Positions 43,299 through 51,963 of a DNA stretch of 64,000 nt are shown here, piece by piece. The stretch is from Methanospirillum purgamenti. GTDB lineage: Archaea; Halobacteriota; Methanomicrobia; Methanomicrobiales; Methanospirillaceae. The notes beneath the pieces are model-generated. The model was not told the origin of the DNA, searched no databases, and saw only the letters and a program-made list of their open reading frames with translations. The position numbers and the translations under genes were made by a program. The stretch is from the NCBI RefSeq assembly GCF_018502485.1, contig NZ_CP075546.1; one strand, given 5' to 3'. Each line of letters begins with the position of its first letter. Positions within the stretch are counted from its first letter, which is position 1.

Positions 43299-43856
43299 AT
43301 GAGGTTGTCAATGAAGAGAACCCTTGGTTTTGTATTACTCTGTCTGATTGCTATTCTCTGCAACAATGCAGCGGCAATTGACTTTACCGACTGGAAACAG
43401 ATCACCGTAGATGAGAGTCTTGTGAACAGTTCATCTGACACGGTATTCACCGTCATGTCCCCCCCAGGATTTGTGAACGCAACAAATGATTCGCCGATTG
43501 GTCCTGTTACATCTTTTAACAATGAAACAAATCCTGAATCTGTAATCACGATAATTGTTATAGAAAATCCGATTGGCCAGCAGCTGAACGATACAAATTC
43601 AGAAGCATACCTGGATAATTTCATGCTTGGAGCCGACATCACTCCGGATCTAGGAACTGAACCTCAGTACCTGGAAAGCGGGGGTATTGTTGATTATGGT
43701 ACCCATGGTGACATGGTGGCCGGTGTCTATATTACGAGCACTGATGAGAAGGTCATCATTACATCCGGATTCTACCCTACAAAGGAGGATGCGGCAACAG
43801 GAGTTGAAACCCTGGCGATGGTAGCCGGCACGATTGAAATTCAGGCCGAAGAATAA
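43299..43856 (+). CDS. Secreted protein, unrecognised
   Basis: 185 residues. The start could be ATG 43299 (AAGGT 5 nt upstream) or ATG 43311 (GAGGT 5 nt upstream). A signal peptide (TLGFVLLCLIAILCNNAAA) is followed by a single soluble domain with many N-glycosylation sequons (NSS, NAT, NDS, NET). Strand-rich segments such as SVITIIVIENPIGQQ and MVAGVYITSTDEKVIITSGF suggest a PsbP/MOG1-like alpha-beta sandwich, but this is only a resemblance. It is a single gene and its role is unknown. Confidence 0.6.
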   Translation: MRLSMKRTLGFVLLCLIAILCNNAAAIDFTDWKQITVDESLVNSSSDTVFTVMSPPGFVNATNDSPIGPVTSFNNETNPESVITIIVIENPIGQQLNDTNSEAYLDNFMLGADITPDLGTEPQYLESGGIVDYGTHGDMVAGVYITSTDEKVIITSGFYPTKEDAATGVETLAMVAGTIEIQAEE

Positions 43857-43953
43857 TCTTTGGCTCTCATTACCCAATTATCATCTCCTCTTTTTTAAAA
43901 TGGGTATGAGAATGCCCTGATGTGTAAAAACGGGATAGAGGAGGGTTTTTAGT

Positions 43954-44583
43954 TCATATACTATATTCCGGACAATCAAGGCGGTATCCTTTGTCATATG
44001 CGTCGTTCATCTCATCCTTTCTTCCAAGAGCCTTGAGAACATGACCCTTCTTTCTCCATAAGTACCCTTTATTTGGTCGTATCTGAATTGCTCGCTCGAA
44101 TGCTGCAAGTGCCTCTTCAAACCTGCCAAGTTCGATGAGTGTATCGCCATTCAACTCTAAAAGCTCAGGATCTTCCGGATTTACCCTGACCGCTTTGTCA
44201 AATGCCTCCATGGCTTGCCCATATCGACCTAATTCATGCAAGGCTTTTCCTTTCGATACCAAAGCAGGAATATTATGCGGATATTTTAGAATGACCTTCT
44301 CAAATGCATCAATCGCTTCTTCGAATCGAGCCAGCTCGGTGAGAGCACGACCCATTTGCATCAATATATCGATGTCATCAGGAGATAACTCAAGTATCCT
44401 GGAAAAATCCTCGACAGCGTTCTGATATCTCTGGATTTGCATATGGAACGATGCTCTTTTTTTCCATGCTTCAACATCATCGGGATGTAACTGAATTAAC
44501 TGATCAAATTTTATGACAGCCTCCTCATACCTTCCCCGTGCATTCAGATACACCGCCTGATGGAATGATTTATCAAAACTCAT
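43954..44583 (-). CDS. TPR repeat protein
   Basis: 209 residues built of about five and a half tetratricopeptide units, the consensus being A.EAFDKAV..NPEDPELLELNGDTLIELGRFEEAL. No signal peptide or membrane segment, so probably cytosolic. TPR stacks bind peptides and scaffold complexes; no partner can be named. It shares direction with a second TPR gene 175 bp upstream. Ends in YRLDCPEYSI. Confidence 0.8.
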   Translation of the reverse strand: MSFDKSFHQAVYLNARGRYEEAVIKFDQLIQLHPDDVEAWKKRASFHMQIQRYQNAVEDFSRILELSPDDIDILMQMGRALTELARFEEAIDAFEKVILKYPHNIPALVSKGKALHELGRYGQAMEAFDKAVRVNPEDPELLELNGDTLIELGRFEEALAAFERAIQIRPNKGYLWRKKGHVLKALGRKDEMNDAYDKGYRLDCPEYSI

Positions 44584-44758
44584 GGTCTTTCCTCGTCAAT
44601 TCAGATAAAAATTGCCCCTCTGATTGTAGGAGATACCTGTCCTGTGGTAAATTAGGATTTGCAGACTGATAAGAATAAATAATTTTCTGATGGCTCTTCT
44701 GTTTGTATGAGACCTGTTTAAGCAAAAAAGGATTTTATTTACGAATTGTAATTACGTG

Positions 44759-45316
44759 TTATTGTTCTGTCTCTGTAAACTCCGTTTCTATCTCTATTGC
44801 CGTATCAAATGCTTTTAATGCCTCATCATGCCTGCCCAGGAAATTTAAGGCAAACCCTTTGTTGTTCCATGCATCAGCGTACCGTGGATCAATTTGTATC
44901 GCTTTGTTAAAGGCGATGAGTGCGTCTTCATATTTTTCAAGGTGTGTAAGGGCATTTCCTTTATTATTCCATGGATCAGCATAATCTGGAACCAGATGAA
45001 TTGCATGTTCACATGCCTCAATTGCTTCATCATACCGTTCCAGTACATTGAGAATCGTTCCTTTGTTATTCCATGCCATGGCATCATCTGGGTTTATTTC
45101 AAGAGCTTTATTCGATGCTTCAAGTGCTTCATCATATTTCTCCAGGAGGAAAAGAATGGTTCCTTTATTTACCCATGCATCAATATCTTCAGGATTATTC
45201 TCAATCTTCGTATTACAGTCTTTTAACGCCTCCTTGTATTCGTCTATCGTTTGTAGAATGTCTTCTTTATTTTTTATGAGATCCGGGCCATTGCCGGAAA
45301 AAGATAATTTATCCAT
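44759..45316 (-). CDS. TPR repeat protein
   Basis: 185 residues: a charged N-terminal 25 residues, then about four TPR units with the typical W-N-N-K-G phrase (DAWVNKGTILFLLEKYDEAL, MAWNNKGTILNVLERYDEAI, PWNNKGNALTHLEKYEDALI, AWNNKGFALNFLGRHDEALK). No signal peptide. The near-identical units suggest recent expansion by repeat duplication. Same strand as the TPR gene downstream and possibly one transcript. Partner unknown. Confidence 0.8.
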   Translation of the reverse strand: MDKLSFSGNGPDLIKNKEDILQTIDEYKEALKDCNTKIENNPEDIDAWVNKGTILFLLEKYDEALEASNKALEINPDDAMAWNNKGTILNVLERYDEAIEACEHAIHLVPDYADPWNNKGNALTHLEKYEDALIAFNKAIQIDPRYADAWNNKGFALNFLGRHDEALKAFDTAIEIETEFTETEQ

Positions 45317-45479
45317 ACTGATGATTTGATTTTGGAGTGGTTAATAATTATTTTCTGTCTTTTTTCCACGATTGTCCAGGATTTTCTGGTAAAGTGGGAA
45401 AAATTTCCCAATTGCTTGGTAAATAAATCAAGAGGGAGTACCTATATACCTGTAACGGTATACATACGGGTGAAATATC

Positions 45480-46454
45480 GTGAGTTTTGAAAAAATCCCT
45501 ACAGTCCCCACAGCAGATGAAGTCCTTGATCGGGCACTTCGTCGTGCTGCAAAAAAGATGCGGGAGAAACCAAATAAAAAACGTGCAAGTGTTGAGTTTG
45601 TTGAGGCTGCATACCTCTCGGTCCATGATAAATTAGTAGCCGTTATCCAGTCTTTTCCAACCATTTCAGATGAGCCACAGTTTTACCAGGATATTGTTGA
45701 AATCCTCTGGACAACCGATCGACTAAAAAAGTCCCTGGGTGCTGTCGGCTGGGCTGCCCGCTGGTCTAAAGATCACCGGGGAGGTCTAGCAAAGGATGTC
45801 AGATACTCCTCTGAAGAGAATGCGACTGCATCACGAAAGAAAGCAATAGCACGCCTTTCCTCTGTTGTTCATCAGATTGAAGATGATCTCCTCTTCCTGA
45901 ATGAAGTCCGGAACATCCTTCGAAAGCTTCCAACTGTGGAAGACTCTTTTACCATCGTTGTGGCCGGATTTCCAAATGTAGGAAAGTCTTCGTTTATCCG
46001 GAGAGTCTCCTCTGCAGAACCAGAGATTGCTTCCTACCCGTTCACGACCAAAGGCATCATTGTTGGTCATTATTATCATGGAAGAGAGAAGATCCAGCTC
46101 ATTGACACCCCTGGAGTTCTTGACCGCCCGGGAATTGAACGAAATGCCATCGAACGGCAGGCATTATCGGCTATCGTGAATATCGCGGATGCCCTCCTCT
46201 TTATCCTTGATCCAAGTGCCCATTGCGGGTATCCTCTGGAGGAGCAACTTCGGCTCCTTGAGGAAGTAAAAGGCCTTGTTCAGGTCCCGATAATTGTTGT
46301 CTCAAATAAGGCAGACATCACACGTATTCCTGAATACCCGGCCATGTCTACTGGAAACGGTGAAGGTGTCCAGGAGATTCTTGATGCCCTGTTAGTGCAA
46401 AAGGCCGGATGGGAACCAAAAAAAGCAAAAGAACCTGAAGAAGATCAGGTTTGA
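45480..46454 (+). CDS. NOG1-like Obg-family GTPase
   Basis: 324 residues, the archaeal NOG1-type architecture: a helical NOG1_N domain (about 1-160, with KKMREKPNKKRASVEF) and a GTPase with G1 GFPNVGKSSF, the G2 region YPFTTKGIIVG, G3 DTPG (in LIDTPGVLDRPG) and G4 NKAD (in SNKADIT). Eukaryotic NOG1 acts in large ribosomal subunit assembly, and the same job is inferred here. GTG start at 45480; TATACC-tgtaac-GGTATA, a short dyad at about 45446-45463, lies just upstream. Single gene, convergent with the ABC permease. Confidence 0.9.
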   Translation: MSFEKIPTVPTADEVLDRALRRAAKKMREKPNKKRASVEFVEAAYLSVHDKLVAVIQSFPTISDEPQFYQDIVEILWTTDRLKKSLGAVGWAARWSKDHRGGLAKDVRYSSEENATASRKKAIARLSSVVHQIEDDLLFLNEVRNILRKLPTVEDSFTIVVAGFPNVGKSSFIRRVSSAEPEIASYPFTTKGIIVGHYYHGREKIQLIDTPGVLDRPGIERNAIERQALSAIVNIADALLFILDPSAHCGYPLEEQLRLLEEVKGLVQVPIIVVSNKADITRIPEYPAMSTGNGEGVQEILDALLVQKAGWEPKKAKEPEEDQV

Positions 46455-46468
46455 ATCTATTTTTCCCG

Positions 46469-47641
46469 TTACTCATGTCTGAGAGCTTCAATTGGCCTCA
46501 GATCAGATGCCTTCCATGCCGGATATAATCCTGACAGGATACTGGTTGCAACACCAAAAATCATCCCATAGGGTATCTGGATAAGGCTTGAAAAGGCAAA
46601 GAGATATGATGTCTCCTGGAGCATGACGGCAATTGCTGCATACCCCCCGAGAAAGCTTAAAATCCCTCCGATTATAGAGCCGGTAATACCAAGAATAAGG
46701 GATTCGTAGATGAACATGCTTCTGACTTCTGCCCGTTTTGTCCCGATTGACCGGAGAATTCCGATCTCACGATACCGCTCCATAACTGACATCATCATGA
46801 CATTAAAGATGGAAACTCCGGCAACAATGAGTGATATCCCACCAATGGCCATGGTAAATGTTGAAACTCTGCCGAATGTTTCAAGGATAGTCTCAAGGAT
46901 GGCTTTGGTGTCATAGACATTGACCTCAGTTTCACGCCTGTTGAGCTGTGCATCTATGGAATCTTTCACCTGATCGATATCTTTCAGGTTCCTGACCTTC
47001 ACAATCACCTGGTCATACCCGTTGACATCATAAAAGTCCTTGTACCACTGATCTGACGCAACAATGGCATAATCTGGGCTGATATCAAATCCCATTCCCC
47101 GTTCATCCAGTATTCCGACAACTCTGACTCCGGCTTCCTCATCGCCAACCAGTATTCTGGATCCAACGGCAAGGTTATTCTCGCTGGCTAGTTTTGCCCC
47201 GACCATTACTCCTGATGCACCCCGGAGGAACTGACCTTTTTCCAGTTCAAGAAGGGTCGGGATGTCCTGGGGATCAATGCCATAAATGGAAGCGGCCAGT
47301 ATCTCCCGCCCGATCCTGATACGGTCACCTCCGGCGTATACCGCAACCACCTCGTTATTTCCAGATGCACGTCGGATTTGTTCCAGTTGCCGATCTGTAA
47401 TCCGTTGATCTGTTCCGGTACTCGTCATTCCCTGAAATGAGATATGGGGAGTTACTACAACTGAATCACCGACATCAGTGAGAGAATCTGCAACAGATAA
47501 AACCAGGCTGTTACCTAAGATCCCCATTGAGGAGATCGCAACAACACCGATGATGATACCAATGGCAGCGAGAAGGGATCGAAGCCAGTGAATCTGCAGG
47601 TTTCTGACAGCAAGACCAAAAAAAAGACGGTGACTACTCAT
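46469..47641 (-). CDS. ABC transporter permease, MacB/FtsX type
   Basis: 390 residues. N-terminal TM helix (SLLAAIGIIIGVVAISSMGI), a large extracytoplasmic MacB-PCD-like domain at about 45-260, then three TM helices within the FtsX domain (TMAIGGISLIVAGVSIFNVM, IGILRSIGTKR). This four-helix mechanotransmission permease pairs with a LolD/MacB-type ATPase; it does not translocate through a channel but couples ATP use to extracytoplasmic work such as lipoprotein or peptide export. Overlaps the ATPase stop by 4 bp; last gene of a four-gene operon. Confidence 0.9.
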   Translation of the reverse strand: MSSHRLFFGLAVRNLQIHWLRSLLAAIGIIIGVVAISSMGILGNSLVLSVADSLTDVGDSVVVTPHISFQGMTSTGTDQRITDRQLEQIRRASGNNEVVAVYAGGDRIRIGREILAASIYGIDPQDIPTLLELEKGQFLRGASGVMVGAKLASENNLAVGSRILVGDEEAGVRVVGILDERGMGFDISPDYAIVASDQWYKDFYDVNGYDQVIVKVRNLKDIDQVKDSIDAQLNRRETEVNVYDTKAILETILETFGRVSTFTMAIGGISLIVAGVSIFNVMMMSVMERYREIGILRSIGTKRAEVRSMFIYESLILGITGSIIGGILSFLGGYAAIAVMLQETSYLFAFSSLIQIPYGMIFGVATSILSGLYPAWKASDLRPIEALRHE

Positions 47642-48324
47642 GCTCCCTCCTTTATCTTTCCATCTTCTATCAGGATGACCCGGTCTGCATACTCTGCCGT
47701 CCGGGGATCGTGGGTAACCATGACAATCGTCTTCCCTTGTTCCCTGCAGAGTCTGGTTAACAGGTCCATAATTGCGGTTCCGGTTTTTGTATCCAGGTTT
47801 CCGGTTGGTTCATCACAAAGCATGATCTCCGGATCATTGACAAGGGCCCGGGCTATTGCAACCCGCTGCTGTTGTCCGCCGGAAAGCTGACCCGGACGAT
47901 GATGCCAGAGATCAGGAGCAAGCCCCACTGCAGCAAGAACCTCTTTGCACCGGTCCGTGCATCCGGTCTCTCCGGTTTTGAGAATGAGTGGATACTGGAC
48001 ATTTTCAAGGGCATTGAGAAGAAGGATCAGGTTAAACTGCTGAAAAATAAAACCCAGTACATCCCGGCGAAGCTCGGTCAGCTGGTCATCAGTCATGGTT
48101 TTGATATTTTTCCCGTCGATGATTACCTCACCTGAAGTTGGAATATCAAGACACCCGATCATATTCAGCAGTGTTGACTTACCTGATCCAGACGGTCCCA
48201 TAATGGCAATGAATTCCCCTCTTCGGATCTCAAGAGAGATGTGGTTCAGAGCCACAACATCTCCTGCAGCCAGGGGGTAAATCTTGGTGACATCAGAAAA
48301 GACGATCACCTGCTGTGTACCCAT
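47638..48324 (-). CDS. ABC transporter ATPase, LolD/MacB type
   Basis: 228 residues from ATG 48324 (GAGGAT ribosome site just upstream; the frame extends to 48360 but that part overlaps the preceding gene). Walker A GPSGSGKSTL, Q-loop FQQFNL, signature LSGGQQQRVAIARAL, Walker B IMLCDEPTGNLD and H-switch VTHD are all intact. Pairs with the MacB/FtsX permease downstream. The GNLDTKTG extension after Walker B is typical of LolD/MacB ATPases. Confidence 0.93.
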   Translation of the reverse strand: MGTQQVIVFSDVTKIYPLAAGDVVALNHISLEIRRGEFIAIMGPSGSGKSTLLNMIGCLDIPTSGEVIIDGKNIKTMTDDQLTELRRDVLGFIFQQFNLILLLNALENVQYPLILKTGETGCTDRCKEVLAAVGLAPDLWHHRPGQLSGGQQQRVAIARALVNDPEIMLCDEPTGNLDTKTGTAIMDLLTRLCREQGKTIVMVTHDPRTAEYADRVILIEDGKIKEGA

Positions 48325-48325
48325 C

Positions 48326-49486
48326 TTATCCTCGTGGTCTTCGGCTATACCAGACAGCACCGATCACTCCCAGAGCTATAATCACGATTACTCCGATGAT
48401 AACTGGTGAAAATCCTTCTTCAGCCTGTTTCGGTTTGGGACCGGTTCCTCCACCAAGTTCAACCAGGGTATCAGAAGAAAATTCGTTCCCGTCATTATCC
48501 TTAAAGGAGGTTCTGAGGGGGACTTCTGTTACATTTTCATCGGCACGGAATGTCACTTCAAAACTTGCAAAGTCATCAGGCTTGAGTGCACCTACAGCGT
48601 ATACCTTGAACGGAAATACCGGGACTGCAGGTTCTTTAGAGGTTATCACAACAGCATTTGCCGTTTCAAGTCCAGAGTTTGTGACATCACCGGTTACCCG
48701 GAAATGATCCTTATCGGTATCAACCTGTACATTTGAAAGAACAGTATCTGCCTGCTTCCGACTCTTTTTCCCGATCTCGACAGGCAGGGTGTATGAAACC
48801 TCATGCTGGTTGATACCATTCTGATACTGCACAATGAATTCAATGGGGGAATCTCCGTATGGTGTCACAGCAAAGGGGATGTCTACAGAATTATCCGGAC
48901 CCAGGACACCGGTAAAGAATGATGTCGGTGTAATTTCATGTTCACTGTTTTGAGGTATTACGGTGACTCCGGTTACCTGATTATCACGGGGATTCCCGAT
49001 ATGAAGGGTGATATCTTCTTTCTTTCCGGAAACCCAGGTTTCAGGTTTATTGAGGACTGATACCTCGAGGGGGTTTTCCTGAACAATCACCCTGAAAGGA
49101 TACCGAAGGAAGTTTGCATCCCTGAAGTCAACTGATAGAATGGGATAAAATATCCCAGTTGTTCCTCCGGCCTGGAGGGTATAGGTAAAACTCATGCTAT
49201 TACCTGCACCAATTGCACCAACCTTCCCATAACTGTCTGAAAGAACTTTAAATTCTTTAGAGAGAAGTTGTGCGGATGATATCGCCACACTTTTTGTTCC
49301 GGTGTTTGCAAGTGTTATCGTCACAGTGGCCGTGTCATATGGCATGAGGACAGCCGGGTCAATTGAGAGGTTAATTACCTGTACTTGAGCAGCTGCCGCC
49401 TCGTTTTCCGGCAGAAGTTCGGCTGAGCTTATAGAGATTATCAGGAGAATGACAAAAAACAGGGAATATATTGCCCCTCTCTTCAT
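48326..49486 (-). CDS. Secreted CARDB/COG1361-like protein of the ABC operon
   Basis: 386 residues: signal peptide (YSLFFVILLIISISSAEL), three or so Ig-like repeats of the CARDB/COG1361 kind (INLSIDPAVLMPYDTATVTI, then PLEVSVLNKPETWVSGKKED, and TVLSNVQVDTDKDHFRVTGD), then a C-terminal membrane helix (SPVIIGVIVIIALGVIGAVW) with basic tail. Anchored outside the cell. Such proteins accompany MacB-type ABC transporters in many methanogens and probably serve as extracytoplasmic partner of the permease. It overlaps the Yip1 gene by 4 bp. Confidence 0.8.
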   Translation of the reverse strand: MKRGAIYSLFFVILLIISISSAELLPENEAAAAQVQVINLSIDPAVLMPYDTATVTITLANTGTKSVAISSAQLLSKEFKVLSDSYGKVGAIGAGNSMSFTYTLQAGGTTGIFYPILSVDFRDANFLRYPFRVIVQENPLEVSVLNKPETWVSGKKEDITLHIGNPRDNQVTGVTVIPQNSEHEITPTSFFTGVLGPDNSVDIPFAVTPYGDSPIEFIVQYQNGINQHEVSYTLPVEIGKKSRKQADTVLSNVQVDTDKDHFRVTGDVTNSGLETANAVVITSKEPAVPVFPFKVYAVGALKPDDFASFEVTFRADENVTEVPLRTSFKDNDGNEFSSDTLVELGGGTGPKPKQAEEGFSPVIIGVIVIIALGVIGAVWYSRRPRG

Positions 49487-50148
49487 ACAGATCCTCCGGT
49501 AAAGAGGAGGAGGCTTGAGAGGGTGTATGCAATGTAGATGAGTACTGGAAGTCCTGCAACGATGAGTGCTTTCTTAGCTGGAAGTCCACAGCAGGTTTCA
49601 ACACCGATTGACCAGATATTTGCCACCCAGATAAGGAAGATGATGGTGACAATGGTTGAGATGATGCTGAATTCATGAAGAGCCGGATCCAGCATCATGG
49701 ACATGGCTGCCTGGCTAATTTCTTCAGGATTTGTTGATCGGATGGGGCTGATATCTGCCTGTGGGATATAGTATCCGCTTAGGAGAAGCGTGATGATGGT
49801 TGCAAAGACAAGGGGAACCATACCATAGCCGCAGATTTCCATGACCCGCTTGAATGTGCCGGTCCCCTGCATTATTTTCTGAAGTCCAAAGAGGATGACT
49901 GCAGCAACCAGCCAGATGACAAAGGTTGAGATGAAAGTGGTAATTGCAGCACTAACTGCAGCGATTGTAGCAAGCCCTTCCATCATCCCGGAGAATAATT
50001 TCCCTGAGAGTTCTCCCATCATATAGCCGGTTAATGATCCGACAATTGCCATCACAAAGATAATTATGGCTGGAATTTTTAGAGACGGTTCGTTTGTGCA
50101 TATTGTGCCGAAAAAGGCACGTGGGTTTGTTAAGATTTCCGTTATCAT
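49483..50148 (-). CDS. Yip1-family membrane protein
   Basis: 221 residues with five TM helices: ALFG-type start (NPRAFFGTICTNEPSLKIPA) and repeated glycine-rich helices such as ICGYGMVPLVFATIITLLLS. This fits the Yip1 domain seen in prokaryotic membrane proteins of unknown role. First gene of the ABC operon (Yip1, CARDB-like protein, ATPase, permease), all coupled by overlaps, so it probably belongs to the exporter. The 36-bp direct repeat begins 27 bp before its start codon, so the promoter for this operon lies within or beyond that repeat. Confidence 0.75.
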   Translation of the reverse strand: MITEILTNPRAFFGTICTNEPSLKIPAIIIFVMAIVGSLTGYMMGELSGKLFSGMMEGLATIAAVSAAITTFISTFVIWLVAAVILFGLQKIMQGTGTFKRVMEICGYGMVPLVFATIITLLLSGYYIPQADISPIRSTNPEEISQAAMSMMLDPALHEFSIISTIVTIIFLIWVANIWSIGVETCCGLPAKKALIVAGLPVLIYIAYTLSSLLLFTGGSV

Positions 50149-50174
50149 AGTTTCTTCTTATGTTGTAGGTTCTA

Positions 50175-50210
50175 TGACCTGTTATGAGTTATTCATCTCC
50201 GGTTCTGTTT
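50175..50210. repeat. 36-bp direct repeat, copy 1
   Basis: Exact copy of 51056-51091, where the same bases encode the last residues and stop of the XRE regulator gene (TEPEMNNS). Here they code for nothing. The two copies bracket the HepT/MntA module. Bases outside both copies differ immediately. Confidence 0.95.
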
Positions 50211-50313
50211 AAGCAGTACGAAAGGTTTATCCGGTAATTGAACCATGAGATCCTTTCATATTTTTCAATTAAATCAATTGGGAATACATGAATAGATGTT
50301 CAGATCTCCTCTT

Positions 50314-50655
50314 TCAGGGGGAATACTTACTGATCATGCTGATAATTATGGGAGAGAGTGATACAAGCCGTTCAGTCGCAACCAGAAACAGCAATTCAGG
50401 ATCGGTTCTGAAATACGAGTGAACCAGAACATTGCGCATCCCTACAATGTCCCTCCATGGAATACCAGGATACTCGGAAAGAATTTCATTCGGGAGGTGA
50501 TTTACCGCTTCTCCTATGATCATTATCTGGTCCCTGACTGCACTCATTGTCTTCTTGTCATGAGAGAATTCTTCCAGGGTGAGATCATCGATGAATTCAG
50601 ATATCAATGATATTGCTTCGTTGATGTCATGGAGATAGAGGATCCAGCTTCTCAT
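50314..50655 (-). CDS. hepT: HepT-type HEPN toxin (DUF86)
   Basis: 113 residues, all-helical HEPN RNase toxin of the HepT/MntA type. The RX4HXY motif is intact: R74, H79, Y81 in MRNVLVHSYF, together with the N-terminal helix pattern MRSWILYLHDINEAISLISE and IIGEAVNHLP. In characterised pairs the antitoxin MntA inactivates HepT by adding AMP to the motif tyrosine. Overlaps mntA by 4 bp (ATGA), so the pair is coupled. Usual length for the family. Confidence 0.92.
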   Translation of the reverse strand: MRSWILYLHDINEAISLISEFIDDLTLEEFSHDKKTMSAVRDQIMIIGEAVNHLPNEILSEYPGIPWRDIVGMRNVLVHSYFRTDPELLFLVATERLVSLSPIIISMISKYSP

Positions 50656-50954
50656 ATTTCAATCGCATCTGCAAGGATTGCTTCCCGAAGTTCTTGACGA
50701 ATCGCCCGCCTTGGAACAACATCCACTGTTCTCCCGAAAATATCCTCATAGTAGAGTTTCAGACCGGAAAGGTCGAGGAGATCAGCACCGGGAGCAAAGT
50801 CTACCAGGATATCTATGTCACTGTCGTCATGAGCATCACCCCGGGCACGGGATCCAAAAAGGGCAAGTTTATCCACGTGATATCGTTCTTTCACGACATT
50901 CAGTGAATGATGAAGAGTGGAGAAAATTTCCTCTGATTTTATTGCCGATGTCAT
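50652..50954 (-). CDS. mntA: MntA-type nucleotidyltransferase antitoxin
   Basis: 100 residues, minimal nucleotidyltransferase with GSRARGDAHDDSDIDIL: G34, S35, D46 and D48 of the GSX10DXD signature all present. The enzyme AMPylates its HepT partner. GAGGAGG lies 6 nt before the ATG. TTTATAT on the minus strand at about 51004-51011 is a candidate TATA box, so promoter and both genes lie inside the direct-repeat interval and the module is self-contained. Confidence 0.92.
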   Translation of the reverse strand: MTSAIKSEEIFSTLHHSLNVVKERYHVDKLALFGSRARGDAHDDSDIDILVDFAPGADLLDLSGLKLYYEDIFGRTVDVVPRRAIRQELREAILADAIEI

Positions 50955-51003
50955 AGTGCCTCCTCTTTATTCATCGTGTAGATCATGTTTTATCATTCGT
51001 TTC

Positions 51004-51011
51004 GATATAAA
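51004..51011 (-). promoter_or_regulatory. Candidate TATA box for mntA-hepT
   Basis: Reads TTTATATC on the minus strand, about 50 bp upstream of the mntA start, inside the interval bounded by the 36-bp repeats. Confidence 0.45.
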
Positions 51012-51055
51012 GGCCCGTAGGAATAGATTTTTACTGTTTTCAATAATTAACTCTC

Positions 51056-51091
51056 TGACCTGTTATGAGTTATTCATCTCCGGTTCTGTTT
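51056..51091. repeat. 36-bp direct repeat, copy 2, at the XRE gene 3' end
   Basis: Exact partner of 50175-50210. It covers the final codons and stop of the XRE regulator and a few bases after it. This copy is in its original place (it is part of a coding sequence), so copy 1 is the duplicate. Confidence 0.95.
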
Positions 51092-51284
51092 CATCATCGA
51101 AGAAGAACAGTTCTTCAATGCTGGTATGCAGAATGCAGGCGATATGATGGGCCAGCCGGAGGGATGGATTATATTTTCCTTTTTCAAGAAAAACAATGGT
51201 CTCCCGCCTGACTCCTGCTTTCTGGGCAAGATCGGCCTGAGTTATTCCCTCTCGAACCCTGAATTCCTTTATCCGGGTGTACAC
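51063..51284 (-). CDS. XRE-family HTH regulator
   Basis: 73 residues. The helix-turn-helix (YTRIKEFRVREGITQADLAQ, KAGVRRETIVFLEKGKYNPS) fills residues 1-60, followed by an acidic tail FFFDDETEPEMNNS. Close to the small archaeal/bacterial regulators paired with DUF2178-type membrane proteins. GTG start at 51284 with GGAGG just before it. It lies downstream of the DUF2178 gene by 9 bp and in the same direction; its last residues are in the duplicated repeat. Likely represses its own operon through the dyads at 51857-51915. Confidence 0.85.
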   Translation of the reverse strand: MYTRIKEFRVREGITQADLAQKAGVRRETIVFLEKGKYNPSLRLAHHIACILHTSIEELFFFDDETEPEMNNS

Positions 51285-51293
51285 GGCTCCTCC

Positions 51294-51848
51294 CTAGTAG
51301 ACATCACCCTTGTGGTTAAAGTACGTCTGAAAGAGGATGGTGCTGATGGGCATGAGGATGATGAGAATAAGGACGACTGATTCTGCCGGAACCTGCATAC
51401 CTCCAAGACTTATCGCAGTGGCAAGGAGTATTACCACGATATAAGTCAGGTACCAGGAGCAGGCAATCCCATATGTCCCGATACGGAGGGATCGTTCATC
51501 CTGCAGTCCAAGCTCACCATCCTGCCTCTTCATCCTCCAGTGTAAAAGGAGGAGGATCATACCAAAAACCATCCCCATAGTAGGTGTTGCCGGTAGGAGT
51601 GGGGTCGGTGTAAGGATTCCGGCGAATGATATACCTATACACAGAATACCCATGACCGCAATAATCCGGCGAACCTCTGTGGTATTGTGCTTTTTCAGAA
51701 GATACATGGCTCCAATCCCAAGAGCAATCAGGAGAATCCAGATAAGTGCATCATATGAAAATCCTGATGCCAGGTACGTTCCGATTAGAACGACAAGTAT
51801 CAGGGCAGTTATGGTTATTTCAAGTGTGATGATTGCAGTTCGGTTCAT
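51294..51848 (-). CDS. DUF2178-like membrane protein
   Basis: 184 residues with about five TM helices, in order: TM1 near 8-28, TM2 31-50, TM3 62-85, TM4 about 92-108, and two more after the cytosolic stretch MKRQDGELGLQDERSLRIGT. DUF2178 proteins are nearly always followed by a small XRE regulator, as here. The function is unknown; a stress-linked membrane switch is a guess. The start ATG follows a row of dyads that probably bind the regulator. Confidence 0.75.
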   Translation of the reverse strand: MNRTAIITLEITITALILVVLIGTYLASGFSYDALIWILLIALGIGAMYLLKKHNTTEVRRIIAVMGILCIGISFAGILTPTPLLPATPTMGMVFGMILLLLHWRMKRQDGELGLQDERSLRIGTYGIACSWYLTYIVVILLATAISLGGMQVPAESVVLILIILMPISTILFQTYFNHKGDVY

Positions 51849-51856
51849 GCTATCAC

Positions 51857-51915
51857 TGTGAGATATTTCTCACACTATGTTAGATATATTCCACTTATGT
51901 GAGATAAATCTAACT
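51857..51915 (-). promoter_or_regulatory. Operator dyads and TATA box of the DUF2178-XRE operon
   Basis: TGTGAGA-tatt-TCTCACA (51857-51874) is a perfect dyad. A second, imperfect one with the same half-site, TGTGAGA-taaa-TCTAACT, lies at 51898-51915, 41 bp away centre to centre. GTTAGAT (51879-51885) and ATCTAAC (51908-51914) form a further inverted pair. A TATA-like TATATAG on the minus strand sits at about 51913-51920, so one dyad overlaps the promoter and the other precedes the start codon. This layout fits autorepression by the XRE protein. Confidence 0.6.
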
Positions 51916-51963
51916 ATATACGTATGATTCAAAAAACCAATGGATAGAACGATAAAAATGATA

